The notes beneath the pieces are model-generated. The model was given only the letters and a program-made list of their open reading frames with translations, ran no database searches and had not been told where the DNA came from. Positions 37,137 to 46,011 of a stretch of 64,000 nucleotides of DNA are shown piece by piece. A program made the translations under genes and the position numbers. Every line of letters begins with the position of its first letter. The stretch's first letter is position 1. Source of the DNA: Kiloniella majae (GTDB taxonomy: Bacteria > Pseudomonadota > Alphaproteobacteria > Kiloniellales > Kiloniellaceae); NCBI RefSeq assembly GCF_002118315.1, contig NZ_MTSZ01000002.1, positions 620,001 to 684,000 of the forward strand, read 5' to 3'.

Positions 37137-37151
37137 TTAAAAAGTCGTTAA
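37137..37151 (-). promoter_or_regulatory. CtrA binding box of the fliL operon
   Basis: TTAA-AAAGTCG-TTAA, an exact TTAA-N7-TTAA site, 55 bp before the fliL start. Matches the known CtrA control of fliLM in Caulobacter. Confidence 0.65.
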
Positions 37152-37330
37152 GTAGTATAGATGTTAAATCAGATACTTATCAGTAAAAAGATAGGCTTAA
37201 TAATTTAAACTCTTCATTTAAATAATTTGTATCCGAAAGCAGCTTACTCGAAAAGTGTTAATATCTGCTCTATATCAGATAACATCCCATAAAATTCTAT
37301 ATGACATGAATGTTAAATCTGCCTGCTCTT

Positions 37331-37340
37331 CTACCGGTAG
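37331..37340. promoter_or_regulatory. Palindrome CTACCGGTAG, possible activator site
   Basis: Perfect 10-bp palindrome upstream of the flgF sigma-54-type promoter. Could be an enhancer for FlbD-like activation; no consensus match is claimed. Confidence 0.25.
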
Positions 37341-37507
37341 CGGGTTAAACTGCTCAAATTCGGGACCAACAACTCAAATATAGAATATCATAGTTCTCTC
37401 CTCTGGCGGTAAATGTTTCCCTACACCGGAAATTGTTAGCCAGCGAAAGTTACCATTTCACGAAAGATATTTTCCTATATCCCTTGATATTCAAGCCATA
37501 ACAAAAC

Positions 37508-37523
37508 TGGCATACATCGTGCA
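37508..37523 (+). promoter_or_regulatory. Sigma-54-type -24/-12 promoter for flgF
   Basis: TGGCATACATCGTGCA: GG-N10-GC spacing is exact and it keeps TGGCA and TGCA of the consensus. It ends 40 bp before the flgF start, ideal for a short leader. Confidence 0.7.
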
Positions 37524-37563
37524 TTGATGAAGGCGAACACAAGATGGCAAGGAAGTATCCAGG

Positions 37564-38292
37564 ATGGAAAACCCCAGTTATATAGCACTTTCAAGGCAAA
37601 TGGCCCTCGGCAGAGAGATGGCAATTATTGCGAACAATGTTGCGAATATGAACACCAATGCCTACAAGAACGAAGGCATGATGTTTGTCGAGTATCTAAA
37701 AGATACCAAGACTGGTGAAAATCTTAGCTTCACACAAGATCTACGACTGGTCAGAAACCTTGCCGAAGGTCAACTTCACACAACAAACAATCCTTTGGAT
37801 GTAGCCATCTCTGGAAAAGGCTACTTTACCGTCGAAGTTGATGGTGAAAGCCGTTACACAAGAAATGGATCGTTCAAGCTAAGCCCTGATGGGGAGCTTG
37901 TTACATCAGAAGGGCACCTAGTACTTGGTGATGGAGACGCCCCAATTGCAATTCCGGCAACTGCAACAGATATAACTATTACCCGGGATGGAACCATCAC
38001 ATCCAGTGCAGGAACTGCAGGACGCCTTAAGACGGTCGATTTCGAAGATGAGCAACTGCTCGTAAAAGAAGCTGGCAGCGTTTTCAGCCCAGCAGACAAT
38101 CAAGAACCAATTGATCAGGTAACAGGTGAAATCATCCAAGGAGCCATAGAAGGCTCTAACGTTCAAGGCGTCATTGAAATGACCCGAATGATCGATACCA
38201 CACGCAGCTATACATCAATGGCTAAATTCATCAAACAAGAACATGACCGCCAGCTTCAAGCTATTCGGACACTGGCCAGTACAAAAGTTTAA
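37564..38292 (+). CDS. flgF: Flagellar basal-body rod protein FlgF
   Basis: 242 residues. Proximal/distal rod protein; N-terminal motif MAIIANNVANMNTNAYK, central GYFTVEVDGESRYTRNGSF, C-terminal RMIDTTRSYTSMAKF. First gene of flgF-flgG-flgA-flgH, behind a sigma-54-type promoter. Confidence 0.94.
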   Translation: MENPSYIALSRQMALGREMAIIANNVANMNTNAYKNEGMMFVEYLKDTKTGENLSFTQDLRLVRNLAEGQLHTTNNPLDVAISGKGYFTVEVDGESRYTRNGSFKLSPDGELVTSEGHLVLGDGDAPIAIPATATDITITRDGTITSSAGTAGRLKTVDFEDEQLLVKEAGSVFSPADNQEPIDQVTGEIIQGAIEGSNVQGVIEMTRMIDTTRSYTSMAKFIKQEHDRQLQAIRTLASTKV

Positions 38293-38305
38293 CGGGAGCC
38301 GTAAC

Positions 38306-39091
38306 ATGAGATCCTTAAATATCGGTGCAACTGGAATGCTGGCTCAACAGCTTAATGTTGAAGTCATTTCAAACAACATTGCCAACCTCAATACAACTGG
38401 TTTTAAACGTCAGCGTGCTGAATTCAGCGACCTGCTTTATCAAAACCTACGACGTGTCGGAACGAACTCATCAGATACAGGCACGGTTGTTCCAACAGGT
38501 ATTCAACTCGGCCTGGGTGTGAAACCATCCGCGACCTACCGTATTACCAGTCAGGGCGAAATGAACATCACTGATAACTCGCTGGACGTTGCTATTAATG
38601 GAGAAGGTTATTTCAACGTTGAACTTCCAAGCGGGGAAACCGGTTATACACGTGCAGGCGCACTTCAATTGTCGCCAACCGGAGACATCGTGACCCCGGA
38701 TGGTTACACCGTACAACCAGGCATCAATGTACCCACAAATGCAGTATCCATCTCTATCAATTCCGCAGGTGAAGTTTATGTAAAACTTGATGGACAGGTT
38801 AATGCTGCCTTAGCCGGACAGTTCGATCTTGCAATTTTCCCAAATGAGGCTGGGCTGGAAGCCATTGGTGACAACTACTTCCTGGAAACACCCGCATCAG
38901 GTGCCCCTACAAACGGCGCCCCGAATTCAACGGGCTTCGGTAGTATTCTTCAAGGCGCACTGGAAACATCAAATGTTAACGCCGTTTCCGAGATTACAAA
39001 CCTAATCACAGCACAACGTGCATACGAGATGAACTCAAAAATCCTCACAGCATCTGACGAAATGATGCGTTCTGTTGCGAACTTGAGATAA
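38306..39091 (+). CDS. flgG: Flagellar basal-body rod protein FlgG
   Basis: 261 residues from the ATG at 38306, supported by the homologous N-terminus RSLNIGATGMLAQQLNVEVI and an upstream CGGGAG. Distal rod subunit; motifs SNNIANLNTTGFKRQ and GYTRAGALQLSPTGDIVTPD are typical. Starts 13 nt after flgF. Confidence 0.96.
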   Translation: MRSLNIGATGMLAQQLNVEVISNNIANLNTTGFKRQRAEFSDLLYQNLRRVGTNSSDTGTVVPTGIQLGLGVKPSATYRITSQGEMNITDNSLDVAINGEGYFNVELPSGETGYTRAGALQLSPTGDIVTPDGYTVQPGINVPTNAVSISINSAGEVYVKLDGQVNAALAGQFDLAIFPNEAGLEAIGDNYFLETPASGAPTNGAPNSTGFGSILQGALETSNVNAVSEITNLITAQRAYEMNSKILTASDEMMRSVANLR

Positions 39092-39114
39092 TTGAGATCA
39101 GGCGGAGAAGAACA

Positions 39115-40110
39115 ATGCATCTATTTAAAACATTATTATTTGCTACCGGTCTATCCCTCACCGCTCAAGCTGGTTTTTCTGGGGCAAGTTTTGCCGAGGT
39201 GAATGTAAATTCAGTTCCATCAATCATTAACCTGAACAAGGATATCGTGATTGAAGGTGACATTGTTTATCTGGATGATATTTTCTCTGGTATTAATACG
39301 GAAGATAGAACAGCAATTGCCAGATCCCCAGCTTTGGGAAAAGATGTTGAACTGTCCGCGAGATGGCTTTGGGCACTCGCGCAGAAGAATGAACTCGACT
39401 GGCAACCTAGCTCACATCTAGATACAGCCATGGTAACCCGGGCCAGCCAAACAATCGATGCCATTGACATCCGCAACAGCATCGAAACGGCATTGCTGGA
39501 AAGAGGTTTGGTAGATGACAAGAAGATCGAATTTGATCGGAAAGATCGCGACCTCAAAATTCCAGCTGAAATAGAGCCAACTCTGCGTGTGGAGAACATC
39601 AGTTACAGACCTGGTCGCAATCGCTTCACAGCACAAATTGTGATCCCCGCAGAAGGTCGACCGCATATCAACAAAACAGTATCTGGCTATTTGATTGAAA
39701 TGGTTAACGTGCCCGTTCTTAAACGTCGCATTTCAAAAGGCGACATCATTCAGGCACAGGACATCCAATGGATCACCGTCAAAGAGTCCAAACTCAGTAA
39801 GAATGCCATAACCGATATCGATAACTTAATCGGGATGACACCAAAGCAAACACTAAAAGATCAAGCGATTATCCGAACCAGTGATGTTGACACGCCAAAA
39901 GCCGTTAGCAAAAACGGCCTTGTCACAATGCTTTTACAAAGCGGTTCCTTAAACCTTCGCACTCAAGGTAGAGCCTTGGAAAACGGCGCAATCGGTGAAG
40001 TTATTCGCTTGGTCAACACCCAATCCAACACAATCGTCAATGGTACAGTCACTGGTGCAGGACTGGTCACAGTCTCACTCGTCAACAAAACCATCATCGG
40101 TACTAACTAA
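39115..40110 (+). CDS. flgA: Flagellar P-ring assembly chaperone FlgA
   Basis: 331 residues with a signal peptide (about 1-28). The C-terminal SAF-like half (about 195-325) has VPVLKRRISKGDIIQAQDI and NLIGMTPKQTLKDQAII. Periplasmic chaperone for FlgI. The N-terminal half is longer than in enterics, as usual in alphaproteobacteria. Confidence 0.92.
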   Translation: MHLFKTLLFATGLSLTAQAGFSGASFAEVNVNSVPSIINLNKDIVIEGDIVYLDDIFSGINTEDRTAIARSPALGKDVELSARWLWALAQKNELDWQPSSHLDTAMVTRASQTIDAIDIRNSIETALLERGLVDDKKIEFDRKDRDLKIPAEIEPTLRVENISYRPGRNRFTAQIVIPAEGRPHINKTVSGYLIEMVNVPVLKRRISKGDIIQAQDIQWITVKESKLSKNAITDIDNLIGMTPKQTLKDQAIIRTSDVDTPKAVSKNGLVTMLLQSGSLNLRTQGRALENGAIGEVIRLVNTQSNTIVNGTVTGAGLVTVSLVNKTIIGTN

Positions 40111-40121
40111 GGAGCTCAGCT

Positions 40122-40874
40122 ATGAACACTTTACTGAAATCCACCATAAGCAGATACTTAATAGCTGGCGTGCTAGGCTTTTCTTTAACAGCCTGTAATG
40201 CGATATCCCGTATTTCCGAGATCGGGGAAGTTCCTAAGCTAAGTAAAATTGAGAACCCGGCCCCACCTCAACCAATTGCGTTACCAATGCCTGCGCCGCA
40301 AGTAGCGACAAGGCAACCAAATTCTCTGTGGCGTCCTGGCTCAAGAGCATTTCTGAAAGATCAGCGCGCAGATGAGATTGGTGATCTTTTGACAGTCGTT
40401 ATTCAGATTGATGATAAAGCGGCAGTCTCTAATACAACTGAACGTACAAGAGCCAATGCAGAAGGTGCTGGCCTGACCAACTTCCTAGGCTATGAAACAG
40501 AGTTGGGCGGTATCTTTAATGATAACCTTAATCCAGCGACACTTATTGACGGAGAAAGTACCAGCGCCTCAAAGGGCGTAGGCTCTGTCGATCGTGAAGA
40601 AGAAATCAATTTGCGTGTCGCGGCACTGGTTACACAGGTTATGCCAAACGGAAACCTTATTATTTCCGGACGCCAGGAAGTTCGTGTTAACTTTGAAGTT
40701 CGCGAGTTGCTTGTCTCTGGGATGATCAGACCAGAAGATATTACCTCAACAAACACAATCAGCTATGATCAGATCGCAGAAGCACGGATTGCCTATGGCG
40801 GGCGCGGTCAACTTAGTGACGTTCAACAACCACGTTACGGTCAACAGCTTTACGACATAATCTTCCCGTTCTAA
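40122..40874 (+). CDS. flgH: Flagellar L-ring protein FlgH (lipoprotein)
   Basis: 250 residues. Lipoprotein signal with Cys25 (GFSLTAC). Typical FlgH stretches: SLWRPGSRAFLKDQRADEIG, GNLIISGRQEVRVNFE and IRPEDITSTNTI. Forms the outer-membrane ring. Ends the flgFGAH operon at a strong terminator. Confidence 0.95.
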   Translation: MNTLLKSTISRYLIAGVLGFSLTACNAISRISEIGEVPKLSKIENPAPPQPIALPMPAPQVATRQPNSLWRPGSRAFLKDQRADEIGDLLTVVIQIDDKAAVSNTTERTRANAEGAGLTNFLGYETELGGIFNDNLNPATLIDGESTSASKGVGSVDREEEINLRVAALVTQVMPNGNLIISGRQEVRVNFEVRELLVSGMIRPEDITSTNTISYDQIAEARIAYGGRGQLSDVQQPRYGQQLYDIIFPF

Positions 40875-40894
40875 GAAACAGTACGTAATCATAT

Positions 40895-40930
40895 AAAAAG
40901 GCCCGTGAAATATATTCACGGGCCTTTTTT
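40895..40930. terminator. Bidirectional terminator, flgH / dksA
   Basis: Fifteen-bp perfect stem AAAAAGGCCCGTGAA / TTCACGGGCCTTTTT (40895-40909 with 40915-40929) with a 5-nt loop; A and T runs on both sides serve both convergent genes. Confidence 0.95.
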
Positions 40931-40948
40931 AGTTAAGCCAGAGAAAAA

Positions 40949-41365
40949 TCAATCGTCTCTGTGAACTTTTTCCATTCGCTCATGCTGTTCTTGAGCTTCC
41001 AAGGTCATTGTTGCAATTGGTCGAGCCTCAAGGCGCTTAATGCTTATTGGATCGCCAGTAATTTCACAAAACCCGTATTCATTTTCGTCGATACGACGCA
41101 GAGCTTCGTCAATTTTGCCGATGAGCTTGCGCTCACGATCCCTTGTGCGTAACTCCAAAGCACGCTCAGTTTCTGATGAAGCACGATCAGCAAGATCAGG
41201 CTCTTGTAAAGTTTCATTCTGGAGCGTCTGCAGTGTCGCAGATGATTCAGCGAGTAGTTCTTCTCTCCAAGCCAAAAGTTTATGCTTAAAGAATTCCAGC
41301 ATGACTGGATTCATAAACTCTTCGTCTTCTTGCGGACGATAATCAATTGGAAGAGGAATAGTCAT
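40949..41365 (-). CDS. dksA: RNA polymerase-binding transcription factor DksA
   Basis: 138 residues from the ATG at 41365, which has GGGGGT upstream and matches the family start; four further residues are possible. Coiled coil (about 25-95) followed by a degenerate zinc finger: only the Cys of YGFCEITG remains of four, a form known in alphaproteobacterial DksA. The C-terminal RPIATMTLEAQEQHER is conserved. Works with ppGpp on RNA polymerase. Confidence 0.92.
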   Translation of the reverse strand: MTIPLPIDYRPQEDEEFMNPVMLEFFKHKLLAWREELLAESSATLQTLQNETLQEPDLADRASSETERALELRTRDRERKLIGKIDEALRRIDENEYGFCEITGDPISIKRLEARPIATMTLEAQEQHERMEKVHRDD

Positions 41366-41480
41366 GGCAACCCCCATAAATTGGCAATTTGGGCGTGCAG
41401 TATAGGCAATTTCACTGCCACGACAAGTTAGTCATGAAGAATTAATGCTATTTTCTATTTATACGATTAAAAACAGAGGA

Positions 41481-41897
41481 TTATCGCCCTAATTTAGCGA
41501 GCTCGACAGCCGCACGGACTTCAACTTCGTTCAAAAGATCGAGGAGTCGAGGATCATTGATTTGCTCTTTTCGCTGTGCAACAAGCGATTCGATTCTTTC
41601 TAAGCGCCAAACAGGAATAGACCCAAACAACATACCAAGACGTAGTTCTTCAAGCTCATCCAGGATATCTTCAGCTTGTTTTTTGGCCTTCTGCTTACCA
41701 GTCAATGCGTCTGGAACTTCTTGAATTGAAAGCAGTCCACCGACACCACCCGCAGCTGACACTCCGCCAGCATCAGAAACAGAATCTCCTGCGCCGGCTT
41801 CCAAAGCATCGCTAAAACTACCGCTTACGCCAGAAGCTTTGCGCTTTGACTTTGCCCCGGCAGCAGGTGTGACAGATGATCCCGTTCTAATCTTCAT
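41481..41897 (-). CDS. fliX: Flagellar assembly protein FliX
   Basis: 138 residues: a Gly/Ser-rich low-complexity N-terminus (about 1-60) and a helical C-terminal FliX domain (KQAEDILDELEELRLGMLFG, then RLLDLLNEVEVRAAVELAKL). In Caulobacter FliX links basal-body assembly to FlbD, the sigma-54 activator. Divergent from flgI, whose promoter is sigma-54-type. FlbD is not in the window. Confidence 0.88.
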   Translation of the reverse strand: MKIRTGSSVTPAAGAKSKRKASGVSGSFSDALEAGAGDSVSDAGGVSAAGGVGGLLSIQEVPDALTGKQKAKKQAEDILDELEELRLGMLFGSIPVWRLERIESLVAQRKEQINDPRLLDLLNEVEVRAAVELAKLGR

Positions 41898-42036
41898 TTC
41901 CAGCCTATTACCTAATCTAACTACAGGTGAATGTTAGGGTATCGATAAATTTTGTCATCTTGTGGGCAAGTTTTACCAAATCAGTAGCACCATTGTTACC
42001 CAGCTCTCAATTAGAAGCAAAATTATTCCTAATAAA

Positions 42037-42054
42037 TTGGCAGTTTAACGCCAA
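42037..42054. promoter_or_regulatory. Inverted repeat TTGGC-N8-GCCAA upstream of flgI
   Basis: Five-bp arms, 8-bp spacer, about 20 bp before the -24 element of flgI. Candidate activator or IHF-adjacent site; function inferred. Confidence 0.3.
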
Positions 42055-42074
42055 TCGTCAAGACCTGATCATAT

Positions 42075-42090
42075 TGGCACGAAATTCGCA
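42075..42090 (+). promoter_or_regulatory. Sigma-54-type -24/-12 promoter for flgI operon
   Basis: TGGCACGAAATTCGCA has a perfect -24 element (TGGCACG), exact GG-N10-GC spacing and a one-base-off -12 element (TCGCA for TTGCA). It ends 53 bp before flgI. Confidence 0.78.
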
Positions 42091-42142
42091 TAAGGTACAG
42101 GGAACATCGTGTTGGTTTTGAAATAACAAGGCCAACCAAACA

Positions 42143-43297
42143 ATGGATAGAAGAATGAGCCTAGTACAACATATAAACATCTTATACAGAGCAACCATCT
42201 TGCTTGGTGCGTTGTTTTTGTCATTTGCTGTTCAAGTATCAGACGCTTCTGCCCAGTCACGAATTAAAGATATCACAAACTTTGAAGGTATTCGTGACAA
42301 CCTTTTGGTCGGATACGGATTGGTCGTCGGCCTTAACGGAACCGGTGATGACATTGACGATGCCGTGTTTACCCGCGAAAGTCTCATCGGTGTGTTACAG
42401 CGTTTAGGTGTCAATGCAAGAGACAACAATCTTGATACTGATAATGTCGCCGCGGTTATGATTACAGCCAACCTTCCCCCCTTCGCGCGCCAAGGAACAC
42501 GTATCGATTTGACTGTCTCTGCCATTGGGACTGCAGAAAGCCTTCAGGGTGGTACCTTACTTGTCACCCCACTCATGGGGGCTGACGGCGAGGTTTATGC
42601 CGTTGGTCAAGGTCCGATCGCCATTAACGGCTTCAGCGCAGCGGGCAATGCAGAAACAATTACCCGTGGCGTACCAACTGTAGGCAGGATTTCAAATGGA
42701 GCAATTGTTGAACGCGAAATCGATTTCGATCTGAAAGAACTTCAGAGTGTAAAAATTGCCCTTAAAAACCCAGACCTGACGACAGCAAGACGTATTGCAC
42801 AAGCAATTAATACTCAACTCGGCGGTAACTCCGCTGTTAGCACCGACCCCTCTACAGTTCAACTTGATGTACCTGAGCGTTACAGAGGCAACACCGTTGC
42901 AATGCTGACAGACATCGAGCAATTAGCAGTGCGCGTTGATACACCAGCAAAAGTCGTTATCGATGAGAAGTCAGGAGTCATTGTTATTGGAAATGATGTC
43001 CGGATCAGCACCGTCGCAATTGCCCAGGGCAACCTCACAGTCCGGATCACGGAAACACCGCAAGTAAGTCAGCCGAATGCTTTCTCGAACACAGGCACAA
43101 CAGAGGTTGTTGACCGTACAGAAATCGAGATTGATGACGATAGTGACAAACGTCTTGCCCTTCTTCCCTCAGGCGTAACCCTTCAGGAAGTTGTCAATGG
43201 TCTGAACGCATTGGGTGTTGGCCCCAGAGATATGATCGCAATTCTGCAAAGCATCAAAGCGGCTGGTGCACTTCAAGCTGATATTGAGTTGTTATAA
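42143..43297 (+). CDS. flgI: Flagellar P-ring protein FlgI
   Basis: 384 residues with a signal peptide (about 1-36, ending DASA). Conserved N-terminus RIKDITNFEGIRDNLLVGYG, LVVGLNGTGDD and C-terminal LNALGVGPRDMIAILQSIKA. Forms the peptidoglycan-level ring. A start at the ATG 42155 is also possible. First gene of flgI-flgJ-flgN-flgK-flgL-fliW. Confidence 0.95.
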   Translation: MDRRMSLVQHINILYRATILLGALFLSFAVQVSDASAQSRIKDITNFEGIRDNLLVGYGLVVGLNGTGDDIDDAVFTRESLIGVLQRLGVNARDNNLDTDNVAAVMITANLPPFARQGTRIDLTVSAIGTAESLQGGTLLVTPLMGADGEVYAVGQGPIAINGFSAAGNAETITRGVPTVGRISNGAIVEREIDFDLKELQSVKIALKNPDLTTARRIAQAINTQLGGNSAVSTDPSTVQLDVPERYRGNTVAMLTDIEQLAVRVDTPAKVVIDEKSGVIVIGNDVRISTVAIAQGNLTVRITETPQVSQPNAFSNTGTTEVVDRTEIEIDDDSDKRLALLPSGVTLQEVVNGLNALGVGPRDMIAILQSIKAAGALQADIELL

Positions 43298-43620
43298 TGC
43301 TGATTGATACACAAACATACGCAGATAGCGTAATCAACGATACAATTGTTAGCAAAGCACAGTCTCTTGCCAGCATGAAACCTAAAAACGAAGCCGAAGC
43401 AATGGCAACAGCCAAAGACTTTGAGGCCGTTTTCCTAACACAAATGTTAACCCCGATTTTTGAGAACCTGCCAACCGACGGTCCAATGGGTGGCGGTTCT
43501 GGAGAGAAAATTTTTCGCTCTCTCATGGTTCAAGAGTACGGAAAATCTCTTGCCGAATCAGGTGGCATTGGAATCTCCGATGCTGTCTATCGCGAAATCA
43601 TGAAGCTGCAGGAGGTATAA
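43297..43620 (+). CDS. flgJ: Rod-binding protein, FlgJ N-terminal type
   Basis: 107 residues: only the rod-capping domain of FlgJ, without the muramidase half, the normal alphaproteobacterial form. Signature: AKDFEAVFLTQMLTPIFEN, then FRSLMVQEYGKSLAESGGIG. ATG overlaps the flgI stop (TAATG). Guides rod assembly; the muramidase must come from elsewhere. Confidence 0.9.
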   Translation: MLIDTQTYADSVINDTIVSKAQSLASMKPKNEAEAMATAKDFEAVFLTQMLTPIFENLPTDGPMGGGSGEKIFRSLMVQEYGKSLAESGGIGISDAVYREIMKLQEV

Positions 43621-44085
43621 ATGACTACAGCAACACAAAACATACCGGAAACAACTGTTCACAGCGTCATCGCCACTGTTAAAGGCCTGGTTTCAGTCAT
43701 GAGCCGAGAAATTGAGCTTCTACGTGCAATGAAGATCAAGGAAATGAGTCAATTACAGGAACAAAAACTTGTCCTTGTAAACGCTTACGAGCAAGGCTCT
43801 TCTCAGCTCAAGAAAGATCCTTCTTTCATGCAGCATCTGGACCCACTCCTGAAAGAAGAACTCCGCGACGTTATTCAACTACTCAACACCACTGTGACTG
43901 AAAACGAAACAGCGCTTCTTGCGGCAAAAACAAGCAATGAACGTTTGATGCAAGCGGTTGTGGAAGCAGTTCAGGAGCAACAGGCAAAAAGTAGTACCAG
44001 CTATTCACAAGCAGGTGTACTCGCGGCGCAAAAAGCTCAATCAACACAGACAACAACACCTATGCACTTAAATCAGTGCCTTTAA
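43621..44085 (+). CDS. flgN: FlgN-like flagellar export chaperone
   Basis: 154 residues, helical, no membrane segment. Pattern LLRAMKIKEMSQLQEQKLVL followed by heptad repeats fits FlgN, the chaperone for FlgK and FlgL encoded directly downstream. Starts immediately after the flgJ stop. Confidence 0.75.
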   Translation: MTTATQNIPETTVHSVIATVKGLVSVMSREIELLRAMKIKEMSQLQEQKLVLVNAYEQGSSQLKKDPSFMQHLDPLLKEELRDVIQLLNTTVTENETALLAAKTSNERLMQAVVEAVQEQQAKSSTSYSQAGVLAAQKAQSTQTTTPMHLNQCL

Positions 44086-44122
44086 TTTCTGAAATGTTGA
44101 TTAAATAAGATTTGAGGACATT

Positions 44123-46000
44123 ATGTCGCTAACGATCGCCCTGAATAACGCGCTAACAGGATTGAGAGTGAACCAGAGTGCTCTGGCCGTCACGTCATCT
44201 AACCTAGCAAATATCAATAACGCGAACTATTCCCGTAAAGTTCTTTTACAGGAAACGCAGGTTATTGCTGGCGTTGGCGCAGGCGTCACAGCAGATACGA
44301 TCAGGCGTAATGTTAATACTCTGATTCAAAGAGATTTTAGAGAAGAGACAACAACACTTGCTTCTATCCAAACAGAAAGTAATTACCTGAACCGCATACA
44401 ACAGATGTTCGGCTCCGTCGCGAATAAAAACTCTGTTGGCGATCTTATCGACAAATTCAATGCATCTCTAGAGAACCTGGGAAGCAGTCCTGAAATTTCT
44501 TCAAACTACTTCACATCTGTAAATAATGGCTCCATCTTAGCTCAACGTATCCGAGACATGGCTAACACAGTTCAATCTGAACGTATTCGTGCAGATCAAG
44601 AAATAAAACTAGCTGTCGATGATATTGAGCAACAGCTTGCTATTATCGCTGAAATTAACGGAACTATTCCAGGTCAAACGGCTCTTGGCCTCCCAACAGG
44701 CGATTTAGAAGATAAACGAGATCAGGCAATTGACAAACTGGCCGAGTATATGGACATCCAATACTTCCAGACAGACAAGAACCAAGTCAATGTCTTAACA
44801 AAAACCGGTCATACACTGATCAGTGGCAGCTTTAAGGCAGATCTTTCTTTTCGACAAACAACACTAATTACCGCTAACGAAACCTATCCAGCTGTATTAG
44901 ACGGAATTCACCTTAATGCAGGTGGAAATGCCTCTGCGGCTAATGATATTACATCAAGTATTACAAGCGGTAAATTAGGCGCCCTTTTTAAAGCACGCGA
45001 TACAATTCTGCCATCCATGACAAACCAACTCGATCAAATGTCCGAAAAACTGAGAGATCAAGTTAACCGGATTCATAACCGAGGTGCCAATACACCGATC
45101 GGGTTAGGAACCGGCGCGCTGGACCCAGCCACTATGCTCGGATCCAGATCATTTCCCAACACCGCCCAAGCAATGACAATAGGCAGTGACGTCAATATGG
45201 TTCTACTGGATTCAAGCGGCGCAATGGTCGGCGGAATGGGTACAATAGCAGCTGGAGCAACCACACCAGCTGCAGTCCAAGCGTCAATCAACGGCTTTCT
45301 TGGGGCAAATGGTAGCGCCAGTTTTGATGCCAATGGCAGATTACAAATAAAGCTAAACAGCAATGTTAAATTAGCATTTAAAGATACAGGCGCCACAACA
45401 AATGGTGGGGACTCTGTTATTCAATATGATGCCGACGGCGATACTGTTCTTGAAGATTACAACGGATTTTCAAACTTCTTTGGCTTAAATGATTTTTTTG
45501 TTACTCCGCAATTATCAACAACTGTCCCAGCAGTTGAAGGACAAGGTATTCAGACGGGCATCTCTTCAGGCATTGTTGTAAGACAAGATATGATTGACAG
45601 CCCTTCAAATATTTCACGGGGTAGTTTAAGTGGTACTCCTCCAAACTATACACTTGGCCCAGGGAACAATGATGTTGCCTTGCAACTCGCTGCCGTTTTT
45701 GAACAAAATCATACTTTTAACAGTGTCGCAAACGGCCCAGATACAACATCAACGACAATAAGTGGTTATGCAGGTGTCATGCTATCTTACAGTGCAACAA
45801 CTGCACAGGCTGCTGAAAATTCATTGTCATTCCAAACATCTCTCACCGGAGATCTGCAAGTAAAAATGCAGAATGAATCAGGCGTTAATATGGATGAAGA
45901 ACTCGCCAACATGGTCATTTTTCAGAACGCTTACAACGCCGCAGCACGTGTAATACAAATTACGGGTGAAATGCTTGATACAGTTATCGAGCTCGCCTAA
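44123..46000 (+). CDS. flgK: Flagellar hook-associated protein 1, FlgK
   Basis: 625 residues. N-terminal rod-type motif ALNNALTGLRVNQSALAVTS then NLANINNANYSRK; C-terminal helix NMDEELANMVIFQNAYNAAA. Junction between hook and filament. The central region is variable as usual. Confidence 0.95.
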   Translation: MSLTIALNNALTGLRVNQSALAVTSSNLANINNANYSRKVLLQETQVIAGVGAGVTADTIRRNVNTLIQRDFREETTTLASIQTESNYLNRIQQMFGSVANKNSVGDLIDKFNASLENLGSSPEISSNYFTSVNNGSILAQRIRDMANTVQSERIRADQEIKLAVDDIEQQLAIIAEINGTIPGQTALGLPTGDLEDKRDQAIDKLAEYMDIQYFQTDKNQVNVLTKTGHTLISGSFKADLSFRQTTLITANETYPAVLDGIHLNAGGNASAANDITSSITSGKLGALFKARDTILPSMTNQLDQMSEKLRDQVNRIHNRGANTPIGLGTGALDPATMLGSRSFPNTAQAMTIGSDVNMVLLDSSGAMVGGMGTIAAGATTPAAVQASINGFLGANGSASFDANGRLQIKLNSNVKLAFKDTGATTNGGDSVIQYDADGDTVLEDYNGFSNFFGLNDFFVTPQLSTTVPAVEGQGIQTGISSGIVVRQDMIDSPSNISRGSLSGTPPNYTLGPGNNDVALQLAAVFEQNHTFNSVANGPDTTSTTISGYAGVMLSYSATTAQAAENSLSFQTSLTGDLQVKMQNESGVNMDEELANMVIFQNAYNAAARVIQITGEMLDTVIELA

Positions 46001-46011
46001 GGAGAAAATAG

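Larger units (their letters stand above)
37083..37563. other. Divergent regulatory region, fliL / flgF
   Basis: 481 bp without a gene. It holds a CtrA box near fliL, a sigma-54-type promoter near flgF, and the palindrome CTACCGGTAG (37331-37340) roughly 180 bp from the -24 element, a place where an enhancer-binding protein could sit. A short hairpin (ACCCC / GGGGT) lies within the fliL leader. No open frame here is convincing. Confidence 0.6.
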
